Shown in pieces: positions 37,780-49,314 of a stretch of DNA of 64,000 bases. Numbering within the stretch: position 1 is the stretch's first letter; each line of letters opens with the position of its first letter. Source of the stretch: Parasponia andersonii (lineage: Eukaryota > Streptophyta > Magnoliopsida > Rosales > Cannabaceae); contig JXTB01000092.1 in NCBI GenBank assembly GCA_002914805.1, forward strand, positions 242,127 to 306,126, in the 5' to 3' direction. The translations under genes and the position numbers were made by a program. The notes beneath the pieces are model-generated. The model searched no databases and was not told the DNA's origin. It worked only from the letters and a program-made list of their open reading frames with translations.

Positions 37780-39562
37780 AATAAGCATCAAAACTTGGTA
37801 ATATAATCATATAGAAATGTAATATAAATCATATATCGACTGTATATGATATAAATCACTCAGACACATGAGCTCTCATCCTTTGTCAATAACTAGAGTA
37901 ACTTTCACACCATGTGAAACGATACTCTAACTGAACTATATGATCATGTGTTCTAGGTAATTCCCTGCAAAGATTTGCGGGTCTTCACTGAAGGTGGGGT
38001 CGTGGCCACCTAATAGGATCCCCTCGCAGGTTTACAGGCTTGCACTGATGGTGGGGTCATAGCTACTTGTACTCGTCCGTGATGTTACGCTAGTGCTCAT
38101 GTGTGATTCTATGACACGTGTAGTATATACTAGTCTAAAAATCCTTATGTGATTATTTTTATTACAAAACATCACATTTATTCAAAATTATTACCAAAAC
38201 CAAATAATATATATTTAATTCACGAAATTTTGGTAATAAGTAAAATAGTACAAAAATATTCAATTCTAAAATAAAAAGGTTGGTAATTGATCCCCTACCT
38301 TACCGGGATAGCTAAACCTAACTACTTAGTACTCGTGATATCTGTACTTGAAAATTCATAGCATCGTACTTTAAGCCAAAATTCAAGATTAATTATATTT
38401 TCACAATTGTAACTCCTTTTATATTTAAAAAACTTAGTCCAAGGCCCATCTCTCACAAATCCACATTGTTCTAGTAAAATAGCTCGAATCCTAGGTTTTG
38501 TTTACAAATTTACCATCTTTTATAATAATATTTTTAAAAATACGAACCTTTCTAGAATCTGTTATAAAAATACCATCTTATAGAAATAGTTATAAAATAT
38601 CACTTTTCTAAAATATTAGAAAACTAGCCATGTTTTTTGTTACTTATAGATATACCTATTTCTTAGAAATATTTATGAAAACACCATTTTCACTTCAGTC
38701 CCCATTCTCAGTTATTAATCAAGGTTTTGGTCCAATAATTTTCGGATTACAAAAATACCACTTGTTTTCCTAATTTATAAAAATACCAACTTTTTAAATC
38801 GAAAATTCTCCCGATCTAGATTTCAATTCCAAACAAACAAACATTTAGTTTCATGATTCAATCAGTCTATCTCCTCATATAACTTTGAAAGCCCTTACTA
38901 ACTATTTCGCAAAAATAATTGTAAAAAAAGTTATTTTTCCAAATCTAGCTTACGAAAATACCGATGTTTCTGAATTGTTTAGGAAAATAACGTCTTGCTA
39001 AATATGAAAATATCAAATTACTGATTCTATTTGTAAATACACCAACTGTGAAATATTACCATCTTTTCTAATATTTCATTCACACCAGTTTCATCACTTA
39101 AATTTCACTAACACTAACACTTAGAAAATAATCACAATATTCTAACTATTCTCCTCAAAACTGAGTCTTATTCATACACCATATCTACTCAAAATCCACA
39201 ATAATATCACTTGTAAATAATTGCAACAAAGATAATAATATGTTATTAGCTTGTCCAAAAACTTACCAGAGGAGTTTTGTGGGATAGCAAAAAGGAGGAC
39301 TCTTGGCTTATTGAGAAGGAAGAAGAAGAAAAATAAAATGAAGAAGAAGAATAATGAAGGGAGTGACGGCTGACAATTGAGAAAGAAAGAAGGGAGAATA
39401 AAAAGAAAGAAAAAGACGTGGGAGATGTAGGTTGGGTAAGGAAAAAGATAGTGATTGTTTAATTTATTTTTATTTTTATTATTATTATTTTTTTTAGTGG
39501 TTACCCCACTTTATAAAAAAAATAAACAATTTTTTTTTAAAAAAAATCTTATGGGTCTTACA
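37780..39562 (-). other. Decayed repetitive DNA, possibly a degraded LTR on the minus strand
   Basis: No gene. A degenerate pair at about 37963-38075 shares '(c/a)actga(a/t)ggtggggtc(g/a)t'. The stretch 38500-39060 repeats 'aaaataccatctt'-like words, and a purine-rich GAAGAAG segment lies at 39320-39420. On the minus strand the right edge reads TGTAAGACCC, a common start for Gypsy LTRs. I could not find the other end or a target duplication. Confidence 0.3.
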
Positions 39563-40936
39563 ATACTAACTAATTGTATCACGCGTACCCTTAATTTTTT
39601 GACGTAAACGTTGGCATATTTCTCTATCATTTCTTCTAGGGTCTTATAGAATTTTAGGTCTAATTTAAGTAAATATCTATTTTTCAAAAATTATAGTAAA
39701 AATTTATATACTCAGTACATTTTAATACATTAACTAAAATTAGTAGATATCAGATGTAAAAATATATATACTTGAAGATTTAATTATAAAATTTAAAAAA
39801 TAGATATCTACTTAATCAAATTAATATATTAATCATTCACATAAATATTTATTTTTCCTAATTATTGTAATTTGTATATATATAACGCAGTAATATAAAC
39901 GCAGTACATATGAGAAGTGTGCGTGAATTTGAGGAGGGTCAGGAGTTCAAGCCTTAATAGAATATGATATATTTTTTAAAATTTATAGTAAGTGGTTGTC
40001 GTTAATTAAGTCCTACTTTTTCTTAGTACATTAATATATATATGCATCTAACTCTATGGAGGGTTTTCTCTCGTCTAAGTATATATTCTAAGTACTCGAA
40101 GATTTTGTATGTTTCTCTTTCTTTTGTGTTGTGTTCTAGTACTCTTTTAGATTTGAAGATTCCATGATGCATCTCGTAAAAATTATTCTATCAAGACTTG
40201 ACTTGGCAAATTTGAAAAGAATCAATTTAAAAAACCAATTTAGGTAGCAAAGGTAGATTCAAAAAAACTAAAAAAGTATCTTTTCACAGGGCTCTAATTA
40301 TAGAAAACATAGTTAATGTGTGGAATACTGTAATATGCTTATTTGTATGTGCATTCTTTACTCCTAATTTTTTGTGTCCCTATGGTACGGACGGATTTTA
40401 TATTTATATAATTATGCATTGTATAAATTCCTTTTATTGTTCTTTAAAAGAAAATTCCTTTTATTGTTAAATAAATTCTCTTCCATTGTCGTTTTTATGT
40501 GACAAGTCGATCGTTTCTATAAATTATTGTCGTTTATTTTTTAAACATATGAAGTCATGTGGATGCTTTGCGCAGTATTGAATTTGCAAAAAAATAAATT
40601 ATAAACAAAGAAAAAGTTTGCCTCTCAATGTATAGATTATATCGTTTTGTCGTCTATAATATGAAAAGTTGCGTAAATGCTTCTTACGTTTCAAATTGTT
40701 TTAGAAATGCTTCCTTAAGTTAGGTTTTGTGGATTAAATTGTTCTATTTACACTCTTGCCCTTTAAGGAGGCAGAGTATCACTTGCTACTTATATATTTC
40801 TGGGGACATAAATGAAAAAAAAAATTGAGAAACACAAAATTAAACCAAAAAAGAAAAGGAAGACATTAATATGCAAACTTAATTAGTCAATTTATTTATA
40901 TAGTTATATACTTCATTTATAATTTTTTTTGGTTTC
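39563..40936. other. AT-rich intergenic DNA, no gene seen
   Basis: Only low-complexity A/T sequence and short broken frames. A segment at about 39930-40020, with 'gaggagggtcaggagttcaagcc' and 'agtaagtggttgtcgttaattaagtcct', has a diverged relative at 50685-50735, so a shared minor repeat is likely. Confidence 0.5.
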
Positions 40937-40941
40937 TTTAT

Positions 40942-41787
40942 TGTGGGACCTGTTCTCAAATCATACACCACGTGGACGATTAAGCGGCAGAACAGGTCGC
41001 AAACAGGGCCCACCGTCCGACAGGTGTCGAGAGTGATTAGCGCCGAGGTTAGCGCCGAAAAAAGATCATGCGGGTCACACGTGATACCACATCGGCCATT
41101 AGACTGTCCGAGGTTAGCGCCGAGCCCATTACAGACCTTGGATAGACTCGGCCCAGTCCGACCCTTACCTCGACAGCTGGGGGGTCGGAAACCCCAAGGA
41201 TCTTCCACCAGAATACAATGGAAAGCAACTCACAACTCCAGACCCAGACAGAGCATTTAATGCGATCTTGGGTAGGTGTGCTTAAGGAGCAAGCCGTCTT
41301 GACAGAACGACGATTTGTCCAAATCTCATCCCTGATAGACTTAAGCCATAAGAGGCGGCGGAAATTAGGCTATAGCAATACAAAGAAGATCACGGTAATC
41401 TCAGCCCGTGACCTCTGGGGAAAATCTTTGAGGAAAAAGGTACTCAGTCCTGGGATTGAGACCTAGATGGTTCACAATTTCAGAACTATATATATATGAG
41501 TCATGCGTTCCCGAGAGCGGCATGTACGTATACAAAAAGAGATATTTAAAAAGTTTACAAGCAAGAAACAAATATATACTCATATAGATCTAAATTCTTA
41601 CTATCCTGAATCAAAGAAAGACCACTGATTTAAGCATCGGAGAGTCTTTACAGGTGGCCACCCCCGCCTCTCCGACCCTGCCTGAAGTTCAGAGCACTTT
41701 GGAATAGCAAGGACACGTGGACAGTTGGAGGACACATCATCAGCGGTTCAAAGACACGTGGATGGCTGGTGAGAAACCGATCCAACA
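40942..41787 (+). repeat. 5' LTR
   Basis: Runs from TGTGGGACC to GATCCAACA. Compared with the 3' LTR it has extra bases around 41035-41065, where a 'gttagcgccga' motif that also occurs at about 41112 appears twice more. Elsewhere the differences are mostly single transitions. The solo LTR at 935 resembles the 3' LTR at this point, so the extra bases are specific to this copy. Confidence 0.93.
41488..41500 (+). promoter_or_regulatory. LTR TATA box
   Basis: The CTATATATATATGAG stretch in the 5' LTR has an exact counterpart near 49840 in the 3' LTR. Its position, about 300 bases before the LTR end, fits the U3/R boundary. Neither LTR is known to be active. Confidence 0.6.
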
Positions 41788-41789
41788 GT

Positions 41790-41806
41790 TTAGCGCCGTC
41801 TGTGGG
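41790..41806 (+). other. Primer-binding-like site
   Basis: The sequence TTAGCGCCGTCTGTGGG lies two bases after the 5' LTR. Plant Gypsy elements often have TGGCGCCGT... here, complementary to the tRNA 3' end; this copy carries an A in place of the second G. Confidence 0.65.
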
Positions 41807-41814
41807 AAAAACGA

Positions 41815-42783
41815 ATGAGCGTGAGAAAAAGAGTAAGAGGCTCACGATCGCGCTCTCCACAAACAAAAGGCTATACAATGTCGGATGGCACCCTCGAGGA
41901 TAACAACCAGGAGCATACGTCCCGATGCCAAATGGAGCTCCCGAGAAGCACGACCAGATCTGGAGCAGAAGTTGGATCAGATGCTCGCCGCCCTGACGGA
42001 AGCAAACCGGAAGGCAGAGATGGCCCACGAGGCGGTCCTGGGTTTAAAGAACTGAGGTTGCACAGGTACTTCTCCAAGGTAATGGGGGTAAAAGCTCGCT
42101 TTGGCAATTTCAATATCGAACCAATCCCTAGGGAGATGAACCAGAGGGACGACGAGCTAGCTAAGAGTGCATCAATCGGAGGTATGGCTGGAAGCATAGA
42201 AGTTCTCCTAGAAGATGGAAACATAGAGGACCCCCCGCAGACCCCTGCGCACCATGTGTTTGCAGCCGAAACTGCTGACGAAGGATGGATGACCCATTAC
42301 CTAGTATTTGATGTTGGGGAACCTACTCGCAGACCCCCGAGAAGCAAGGTCAGTCAGGTTGAAGGCTGCCAGATACTCGATGGTGGGGGAACGACTATAC
42401 AGGAGATCGACAATAGGTCCGATGTTGCGGTGTATAGGTCCCGTCGAAGTGCAAAAGCTAATGGAGGAAACGAATGTCAGCTAAGCTGCAACACAGACCT
42501 CCTGGAGGAAACGAGAGACATAGCCCTGGTCCACCTGGCTTCGTACCACCAGCAGGCTAGATCCTACTACGCAAAAAAGGTTAGTACTCGATGATTTAAT
42601 GCCGGGGATTGGGTTCTGAAAGTTAGAACAGGGAATTCCTCGAAACTGGACTCCAATTGGATCAGACCCTATGAGGTAATCAAAGCACTCAACAATGGTG
42701 TGTATGTCCTGAAAGAGCTCAAGATCGGGAAAAACTTGCCGAACACGTGGAATGCTCAGCATTTAAAAAAGTATCACGTGTAA
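41815..42783 (+). pseudogene. Fused, deleted gag-pol remnant
   Basis: The first part begins like a gag N-terminus (MSVRKRVRGSRSRS), with a coiled-coil stretch containing LAALTEANRKAEMAHEAV in another frame. At about 42050 it jumps to the C-terminal part of RNase H (FNIEPIPREMNQRDDELAKS) and the linker before integrase. The zinc-binding entry (ERLYRRSTIGPMLRC) is again in a shifted frame. From about 42480 the last part of integrase follows (VHLASYHQQARSYYAKKV), then a TGA at 42592-42594, and a terminal VYVLKELKIGKNLPNTW segment ending at the stop at 42781. Protease, reverse transcriptase and the integrase catalytic core are gone. The copy is non-autonomous. Confidence 0.85.
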
Positions 42784-43019
42784 GACACATGTATATGATG
42801 TAAGACCATGTGAATGCTTATATTATTGAAAAGCTTAAATCCAAAATAGGTCAAGTTCCCTTTTTGCCGCATGGATTCATCTTTTGGATTGCTATGGAAA
42901 AGGGGTCTGCCCACAGTGACAGACCTCACACACTATTCACGCGTGAGACCCATGTGAACGCTTATATTATTAAAAAACTTAATTCCGAAACAGGTCAGGT
43001 CTTCTGCCACACGGAAAAT

Positions 43020-43440
43020 GGTCTGTCCACAGTGGCAGACCCAATGTTTTATTTGCATAGGCGAAAGATCATACCAGGTAGCTACGGAAAAGGGTCCGCC
43101 CACAGTGGCAGACCCCACGCCTCAGTTGCACAGGCAAAAAATCATACCAGGCTGCTACGGAAAAGGGCCCGCCTACAGTGGCAGACCCCACGCCTCAGTT
43201 GCACACGCAAAAGATCATACCAGGCTACTACGGAAAAGGGCCTGCCCACAGTGGCAGACCCCACGCCTCAGTTGCACAGGCAAAAGATCATACCAGGCAG
43301 CTACGGAAAAGGATCCACCCACAGTGGTAGACCCCACGCCTCAGTTGCATAGGCAAAAGATCATACCAGACAGCTACGGAAAAGGATCCGCCCATAGTGG
43401 CAGACCCCACGCCTCAGTTGCACAGGCAAAAAAAAAAAAA
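43020..43440. repeat. Tandem array, 73-bp period
   Basis: The unit begins 'cacagtggcagacccca' at 43101, 43174, 43247, 43320 and 43393, exactly 73 bases apart, with a diverged partial copy upstream. Copies differ by a few bases and the array ends in an A-run (43427-43443). No function is apparent. Confidence 0.93.
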
Positions 43441-43499
43441 AAAACATACCGGGTTGCCACGGAAAATGGTCTTCTACCGTTGCGGACCATACACACTAC

Positions 43500-45056
43500 T
43501 CGCGCAATAAACGATCATACTATGGGAATCACGTCGCTCGTTGACGACCCAGAAAATGTACGAAGAGGAAAGGGCTGCGCAACACAAAAACTTGCCAGCA
43601 GACCTTGCAAACGATCGTACTATGGGAGTGACGTCGCTCGTCGACGACCCGAGAAAACGTACGAAGAGGAAAGAGCTGCGCAACCAAAAACTTGCCAGCA
43701 GACCTCAAAAACGATCGTACTATGGGAGTCACGTCGCTCGTCAACGACCCGAGAAAACGTACAAAGAGGAAAGAGCTACACAACCAAAAACTTGCCAACA
43801 GATCTCAAAAACGATCGTACTATGGGAGTCACGTCGCTCGTCGACGACCCGAGAAAATGTACGAAGAGGAAAAAGCTGCGCAACCAAAAACTTGCCAGCA
43901 AACCTCAAAAACAATCGTACTATAGGAGTCACGTCGCTCGTCGACGATCCGAGAAAATGTACAAAGAGAAAAGAGCTGCGCAACCAAAAACTTGCCAGCA
44001 GACCTCGCAAATGATCGTACTATAGGAGTCATGTCGCTCGCCGACGATTCGAGAAAACGTACGAAGAGGAAAGAGCTGCGCAACCAAAAATTTGCCAGCA
44101 GACCTCGCAAATGATCGTACTATGAGAGTCACGTCGCTCGTCGACGATCCGAGAAAACGTATAAAGAGGAAAGAGCTGCGCAACCAAAAACTTGCTAGCA
44201 GACCTCAAAAATGATCGTACTATGGGAGTCACGTCGCTCGTCGACGACCCGAGAAAATGTACAAAGAGGAAAGAGTTGTGCAACCAAAAACTTGCCAGCA
44301 AACCTCGAAAACGATCGTACTATGGGGATCACGTCGCTCGTTGACGACCCGAGAAAACGTACGAAGAGGAAAGAGCTGCGCAACTAAAAACTTACCAGCA
44401 GACCTCAAAAATAATCGTATTATNNNNNNNNNNNCCAGCAGACCTCAAAAATAATCGTACTATGGGGATCACGTCGCTCGTCGACGACCCGAGAAAACGT
44501 ACGAAGTGGAAAGAGCTGTGCAACTAAAAACTTGCCAGCAGACCTAAAAAATGATCATACTATGGGGATCACATCGCTTGTCGATGACCCGAGAAAATGT
44601 ACGAAGAGGAAAGAGCTGCGCAACCAAAAACTTGCCAGCAGACCTCAAAAATGAACGTACTATGGGGATCACGTCGCTTGTCGACGACCCAAGAAAATGT
44701 ATGAAGAGGAAAGAGCTGTGTAATCAAAAATTTACCAGCAGACCCCCAAATAATCATACTATGGAGATCACATCGCTTGTCGACGACCCGAGAAAATGTA
44801 GGAAGAGGAAAGAGCTACGCAACCAAAAACTTGCCAGCAGACCTCAAAAACGACCATACTATGGGGATCACGTCGCTTGTCGACAACACGGGAAAACATA
44901 CGAAGAAGGAGGAGTTGCGCAGCCAAAACTTGCCAGCAGACCTCGAAAACGATCGTACTATGGGAATCACATCGTGCAAGAAAACGCTTGCCGATGACCT
45001 GGGAAAACGTACGAGGAGAAAAGGGGTACGCAACCCAAAAGCCTGCCAGCAGACCC
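43500..45056. repeat. Tandem array, 100-bp period, about 15 copies
   Basis: The unit start 'acgatcgtactatggg' recurs at 43511, 43611, 43711, 43811, 43911, 44011, 44111, 44211, 44311, 44411, 44451, 44551 and 44651, then with 99-100 base spacing to about 45050. The irregular step at 44411-44451 coincides with the N-run. Units are 85-95% alike by eye and diverge more towards the 3' end. The unit lacks stops in several frames, so long open frames on both strands are by-products of repetition. Confidence 0.95.
44424..44434. other. Assembly gap (11 N) inside the 100-bp array
   Basis: Eleven N bases interrupt the copy starting at 44411, and the next unit starts only 40 bases after it. The true copy number is therefore uncertain and may be larger. 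Confidence 1.
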
Positions 45057-45255
45057 CCTAAGGAACATTTTAGCTACACGAAGAGCTAAAGGAAAGCAGG
45101 GTCGGGATCCACCCGTTAGAGGTGGACCCTCCCTAAGGAACATTTTAGCTGTACGAATGGCTAAAGGAAAGCAGGGTCGGGATCCACCCGTTAGAAGTGG
45201 ACCCTCCCTAAGGAACATTTTAGCTATACGAAGAGTTAAAGGAAAGCAGGCTCTA
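45057..45255. repeat. Tandem array, 75-bp period
   Basis: 'cctaaggaacattttagct' starts at 45057, 45132 and 45207, 75 bases apart. Two and a half copies carry 'agcagggtcgggatccacc', and the third copy is interrupted after 'aagcaggctc'. The array directly abuts the end of the 100-bp array. Confidence 0.93.
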
Positions 45256-45936
45256 TCCGGAGGATGGTTTATTTACGCATGGGTAGGATGTGAACGGATT
45301 TAAAGTCTACCCGTTAGAAGTAGTCCAGTACCAGACCAAACGTGAAGACAGAAATTAAGATTAAAGTCTGTTTATTATGTCCTAAAAATATAAAGCGCAC
45401 GGTTAACAGTGGTGCGCGCTCATAAGCCCTACTTATGGGAGGCAGGTCGCGAATGGACTCGTAGGGAGACATTGGAGTGGTAGTGCCCTGTTTGTTCCCG
45501 GTAAGAACCGAGCCCAGGCCTTCTCCTTTGCAACGACGGGTTCAAACAATGGTCGACCAGTCCCTGGAGCTGGTTCCGAGTGCGGTCGCATTTGGGGTCG
45601 GAGAAGTCCAGCTACATGCGCGGGTCGAACTCTGTCAAAACAAGTCAAAACAGAAGTTATACCTCTGTAAAACCGGATGAGTCAAAGCTCGTACCTCTAT
45701 TTCCGGAACTAATCTTGGTAGTCATGACCCGAGGAAGACTCACTAATAGTCCGAAATCGTGTCCATCCGAGTCATCCACAATTATTTATACAGACGGCTA
45801 CAACAAGGTTTAACTTTACCCCGGAAGCGATCAACAAAGAAAAAGAAAACAGACTAAAGAGAATTGCAATGTTCTTATTATTTATTTGGAGGGTTACAAC
45901 GAGGGTCAGCTTTACAAATGTACAAAATTAGGGACC
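45256..45936. other. Retroelement spacer, no gene seen
   Basis: Non-repetitive spacer between the arrays and the 3' end of the antisense pseudogene. Short frames on both strands match nothing I recognise. Confidence 0.5.
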
Positions 45937-48900
45937 CTAATTACCTCCGGCCATGATAGCGCAGCCAGTCCCAGCGCTTGGACCAGCCCCGGTGGAGGGT
46001 GGCGTACCAGGGTCGGAATCATCACTGGATACAATGACCGCACCAGACCCCTCACTAGTTGAGACCCCGAGACCAGGCTGACCGCTAGGGACTTCCGAAG
46101 TTCGATCTGGTGGACCAAAAATGGGGATAAGCTCTTTGGCACCAGAGGCGGATGTAGAGGGACCGTCTTTTTGCACAGTAAGCATCTTTAGCACGTCAGC
46201 CAGGTACGTGATGCTGATCTCATCCCCAAGCTGCTGCATGTAGTGCTTGACGGAATAGTGGTCTCTCTCGACGCCTTTCTGCTCGTCAAAATGGTCTGGC
46301 GTTACCACCTCAGCGTGGCCTTCGAACTCTCTATTCTCCCAGCCAGACCTGTAACTTTTTATAGAAAGGACATCCATCTGCCTCTGGTACCTCGTTTTTA
46401 GTTTCTCCGCATCCGCCAGCCTATCCTTCAGTGCCGGCAGCCTGAGCTCCGCTTGCCGCTATGATAAGTCGACCAAAAAAGTGTTAATGCCGACAAGGTC
46501 CTCGCTGTGTTTGCAAGACATCTCCATATGAGCACCCATCAGATTTTTGTGATCCAAGAAGAGATAACGATTTACCTCGTTGGACCGGTCAAGCCTGCAT
46601 TGCAGAGAGTGGGCCTCTAGCTTGGCTTTCGCCTCGGCTTTCCTTGTTTCTTTGGCGTTATCGACAGCCCTGTCATGAGCGACGAAAGCCAGTCCCATCT
46701 CTGCCCCCGCGCTCTGCAGTTCTTGCTCCTTGACCCTTAGCTCGTTCTGAGCCAGTCTGGCAGCCTCAGATTGAGCAAGTCTGTCGGCCTCCGCCTCGAC
46801 CAGTCTCACAGCCAGCTCCTCGCGCTTGGTCCTCTCGACACTCAGAGCGTTAGCCACCGCGCTACTGACTCTCGCCTCCTCGAGGCTCCGATATAAATCG
46901 AAGTCAGACCTCAACTCGCCGAGGGCGGCCTCGCTGCGCTCGGCCAGTGCAGAGTGGGAGCTCAGCTCCTTGGTCAAATCCCTAATGCGAGAAGAATAGA
47001 AAGACCGGATAGCGGCCAACTGCAAGTTAAACAAAAAAAAAGGGGAGGGGGGTCAGCATCTAGCAAGGATGCTAAAAAACATAGAAGCAACCGAGACCAA
47101 ACCTGCGCGAAGGTACAGCTAGTGATAAGCTCGACGTTCTCCAAAGAGAGCGCCTCCAGCTCTGGCTCTGTGGCTGGACCCTTTCTTTGGGCGTTGTCTG
47201 CGCCTGAGGAACACGGCCCCGCCCCGCTAGCCGTGAGGGCACCCTCTCTACTAGCCGGGCATGCCCCCGAAGCAGTGGTGGCAGGGATGGAAGAAAGCTC
47301 GGCACCACCGAGAGCGCCGTCGGCCACAGCAGGAGGTGGTGCATCTCCTCTTGGCGGGCCACTGCACACAGACCTTCTTCTCCTTAGAAGGGTCAGCATG
47401 GCCCCGACGTCATCACTGTTAGATGAGGGGGCAACCCTGCCCCTCTTCTCTGCCTGGCCCTCTTCTTCGTTAGAAGAGCCGACCTCATATCGCAGCTTTA
47501 TTGGGACCAGGGGAGGGGAAGATAGCCGAGACTTCAACCTTGGAGCCTCCCCACTGAGCTCGGCGATCTCCCCACCGAGGCAAGTAGCACCCGATTTTGA
47601 ACCGGAGTCAGGGGTGGACGAGGTTGGTGTAGCAGACCCCCCAGGCAGACTCAGGAGTATCCCCTCACCGTATACGGTCTTTGTGGCAGACGTTCTCCCA
47701 GATGGAGGTCCGCTTGCGTCAGAGCGAGGGACCGTGGGCACTTCATCTCCTGAGGACATCACGAGATGCCGGCCAGCGGGTGCCTTGGGGTGAGCCTTAT
47801 GTCCCGCGGCTCCCCCCTTGACGGGGGAGGGGTCAACCGATGGGCCTGTCTCAGAACCTGCAAAGAACAAGCAACATGTTTAGGTCACGGCCATAATCCG
47901 ACCCACGAAGCTCAAGGATGCGAAAATGAACCCACCCCTAGCCCTCTTGGGGGTGGCAGCTTCCTCCCTGTGGAGCTTGACGCACTCCTCGGCCACAAAC
48001 CTCATGGCTTCCTTGAGCTCGTGGCTAGACGATGCCACCAGATTATTGGAGCCCATCAATTAGCTTGAAGCTGTGACCTGCCAACCCACCATGGTGATTC
48101 GATTATGCTCATCCCGGTGGAATCGACTCAGGGTAGAGGCGTCAAGTCAGCTCCACAGATGCTTCGTGATGACCCAGGTGTCCAGGGGAAAGGGAAGGTA
48201 TGAAACCATCATGGGCATCATATTCATCACCAGGGGGTTGAGGGTAGCCTGGATGTGCCGACAGTCCCCAGGAGATCCGAAGATGACGATTCCCTCCAGG
48301 CCTTTGAGCCGCCCCGCTGATAAATGTGGCTCGAACCTACTCTCTTCTGCCGAGGCTACACAAGACAAAATAACGTGAGTAATAACAGACGAGGAGAACA
48401 CAAACCCAAAAATCACCACCAAGCACTTACTCTGCAGGAAAGCTGAGGGAATTTGGAAGTACTCGCCATTCACCCAAGGGGAGCACCACTCCCCTCCAAC
48501 GGCGTATAGCATAGTGTGGGAGTCCTATTGCTTGTCTGACCTCGGCAAGCCCCAGAAGATGTGACATCCCAGGAGCGGTTGGAGGTAAAAGGTGGGGTAG
48601 GAACTCTTCTTGGGGATGAGGGTGAGTTTGTAAGCATAAAAGACCACCTCCAGGTCGATACGCAGATTATAGAGAACTGACAGGGTAGAAAGCTCCATCA
48701 GAATCATGACCCCATTTGCATTTAACTGCATCGGATAGATCTTCGTCAAAGCGAAGAATTGGTGGATCAGAGGAGGAAGAGGGAATCGCAGCCATTCCAG
48801 ATATTTTCTGCCCAAGATAATAGAGCCTTCGAGGGCAGAGGGACGAAGATACCAATCCACAGGGCCCTCGACCCTTTGCAGCGTCACTCCACCAGGGAAG

Positions 48901-48974
48901 CAGAGCTGTCTCCTTAGTGAATCCAACTCTGAATCCACGATGGGGCGCAATTCCTGATCTTGATCTGAAGCCAT
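45937..48974 (-). pseudogene. Antisense extra gene of the retroelement (Transposase_28-like N-terminus, coiled coil), broken by stops
   Basis: A phase-consistent four-exon model on the minus strand: 48974-48431, 48355-47936, 47857-47103 and 47019-45937. All introns are GT-AG and the sum is 2,802 nt (about 933 codons). The N-terminus has the LRFPLPPLIHQFFALT and PMQLNANGVMIL pattern of the 'putative gypsy type transposon' family (Pfam Transposase_28). The middle is Ser/Pro/Gly-rich and probably disordered. The last exon has an Ala/Glu/Arg-rich coiled coil (about 46930-46560), then an acidic Ser/Gly tail. Four in-frame stops break it: TAG 48527-48525, TGA 48149-48147, TAA 48062-48060 and TAG 46461-46459. 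Antisense ORFs of this kind are reported for Tat elements; their role is unknown. Confidence 0.78.
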
Positions 48975-49293
48975 TGTTCTGGATACGATTGAAAGAGTAA
49001 AAGTCTCTAGAAAAAAGGAAATCGGAAACCCTAGGATTTTATGAGGCTAGAATGATTGAAGATTTTAGTAAAGTGGCAAATGAGCATAATTGCGGCTTTT
49101 ATAAAGGGGAAGCCGAAGAGTTTTTCTGGAAAAGGGGAGAGCAAAAGAGACCGAACAGTCGGAACTTCGAAATTTAAACAGATTTCATGACATGGGATGG
49201 CGTGCCTCCGCGTCGGCAGGGGGGAGCCACGTGCATCCCCCAGATTGGAGGAACGGATAAACGATTTCCCCACTTGACGGATACGAATCCATC

Positions 49294-49314
49294 AAGTAGG
49301 GAAATAGGGGCAGT
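49294..49314 (+). other. Polypurine tract
   Basis: The stretch AAGTAGGGAAATAGGGGCAG lies directly before the TGTGGGACC start of the 3' LTR. It is where plus-strand synthesis would be primed in an LTR element. Confidence 0.75.

Noticed and set aside
39553..39562. Definite LTR end (TGTAAGACCC on the minus strand)
   Set aside because: I found no partner end and no target duplication, so I kept it only as a weak possibility.
41815..42594. 259-codon frame as a novel host gene
   Set aside because: It is a chimera of gag start, RNase H end and integrase end within LTRs, explained by deletion in the retroelement.
43018..44301. Long frames of 60-335 codons on both strands resembling a repeated basic protein family
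   Set aside because: They are generated by the 73- and 100-bp tandem repeats. The 100-bp unit is not a multiple of three and the same words reappear in all frames.
43500..45056. CRISPR-like regular repeats
   Set aside because: The whole 100-bp unit is repeated with drift and there are no unique spacers between constant repeats. The host is a plant.
46954..47793. 279-codon plus-strand frame
   Set aside because: It is the complement of the Ser/Pro/Gly-rich exon of the antisense pseudogene; GC-rich composition keeps it open.
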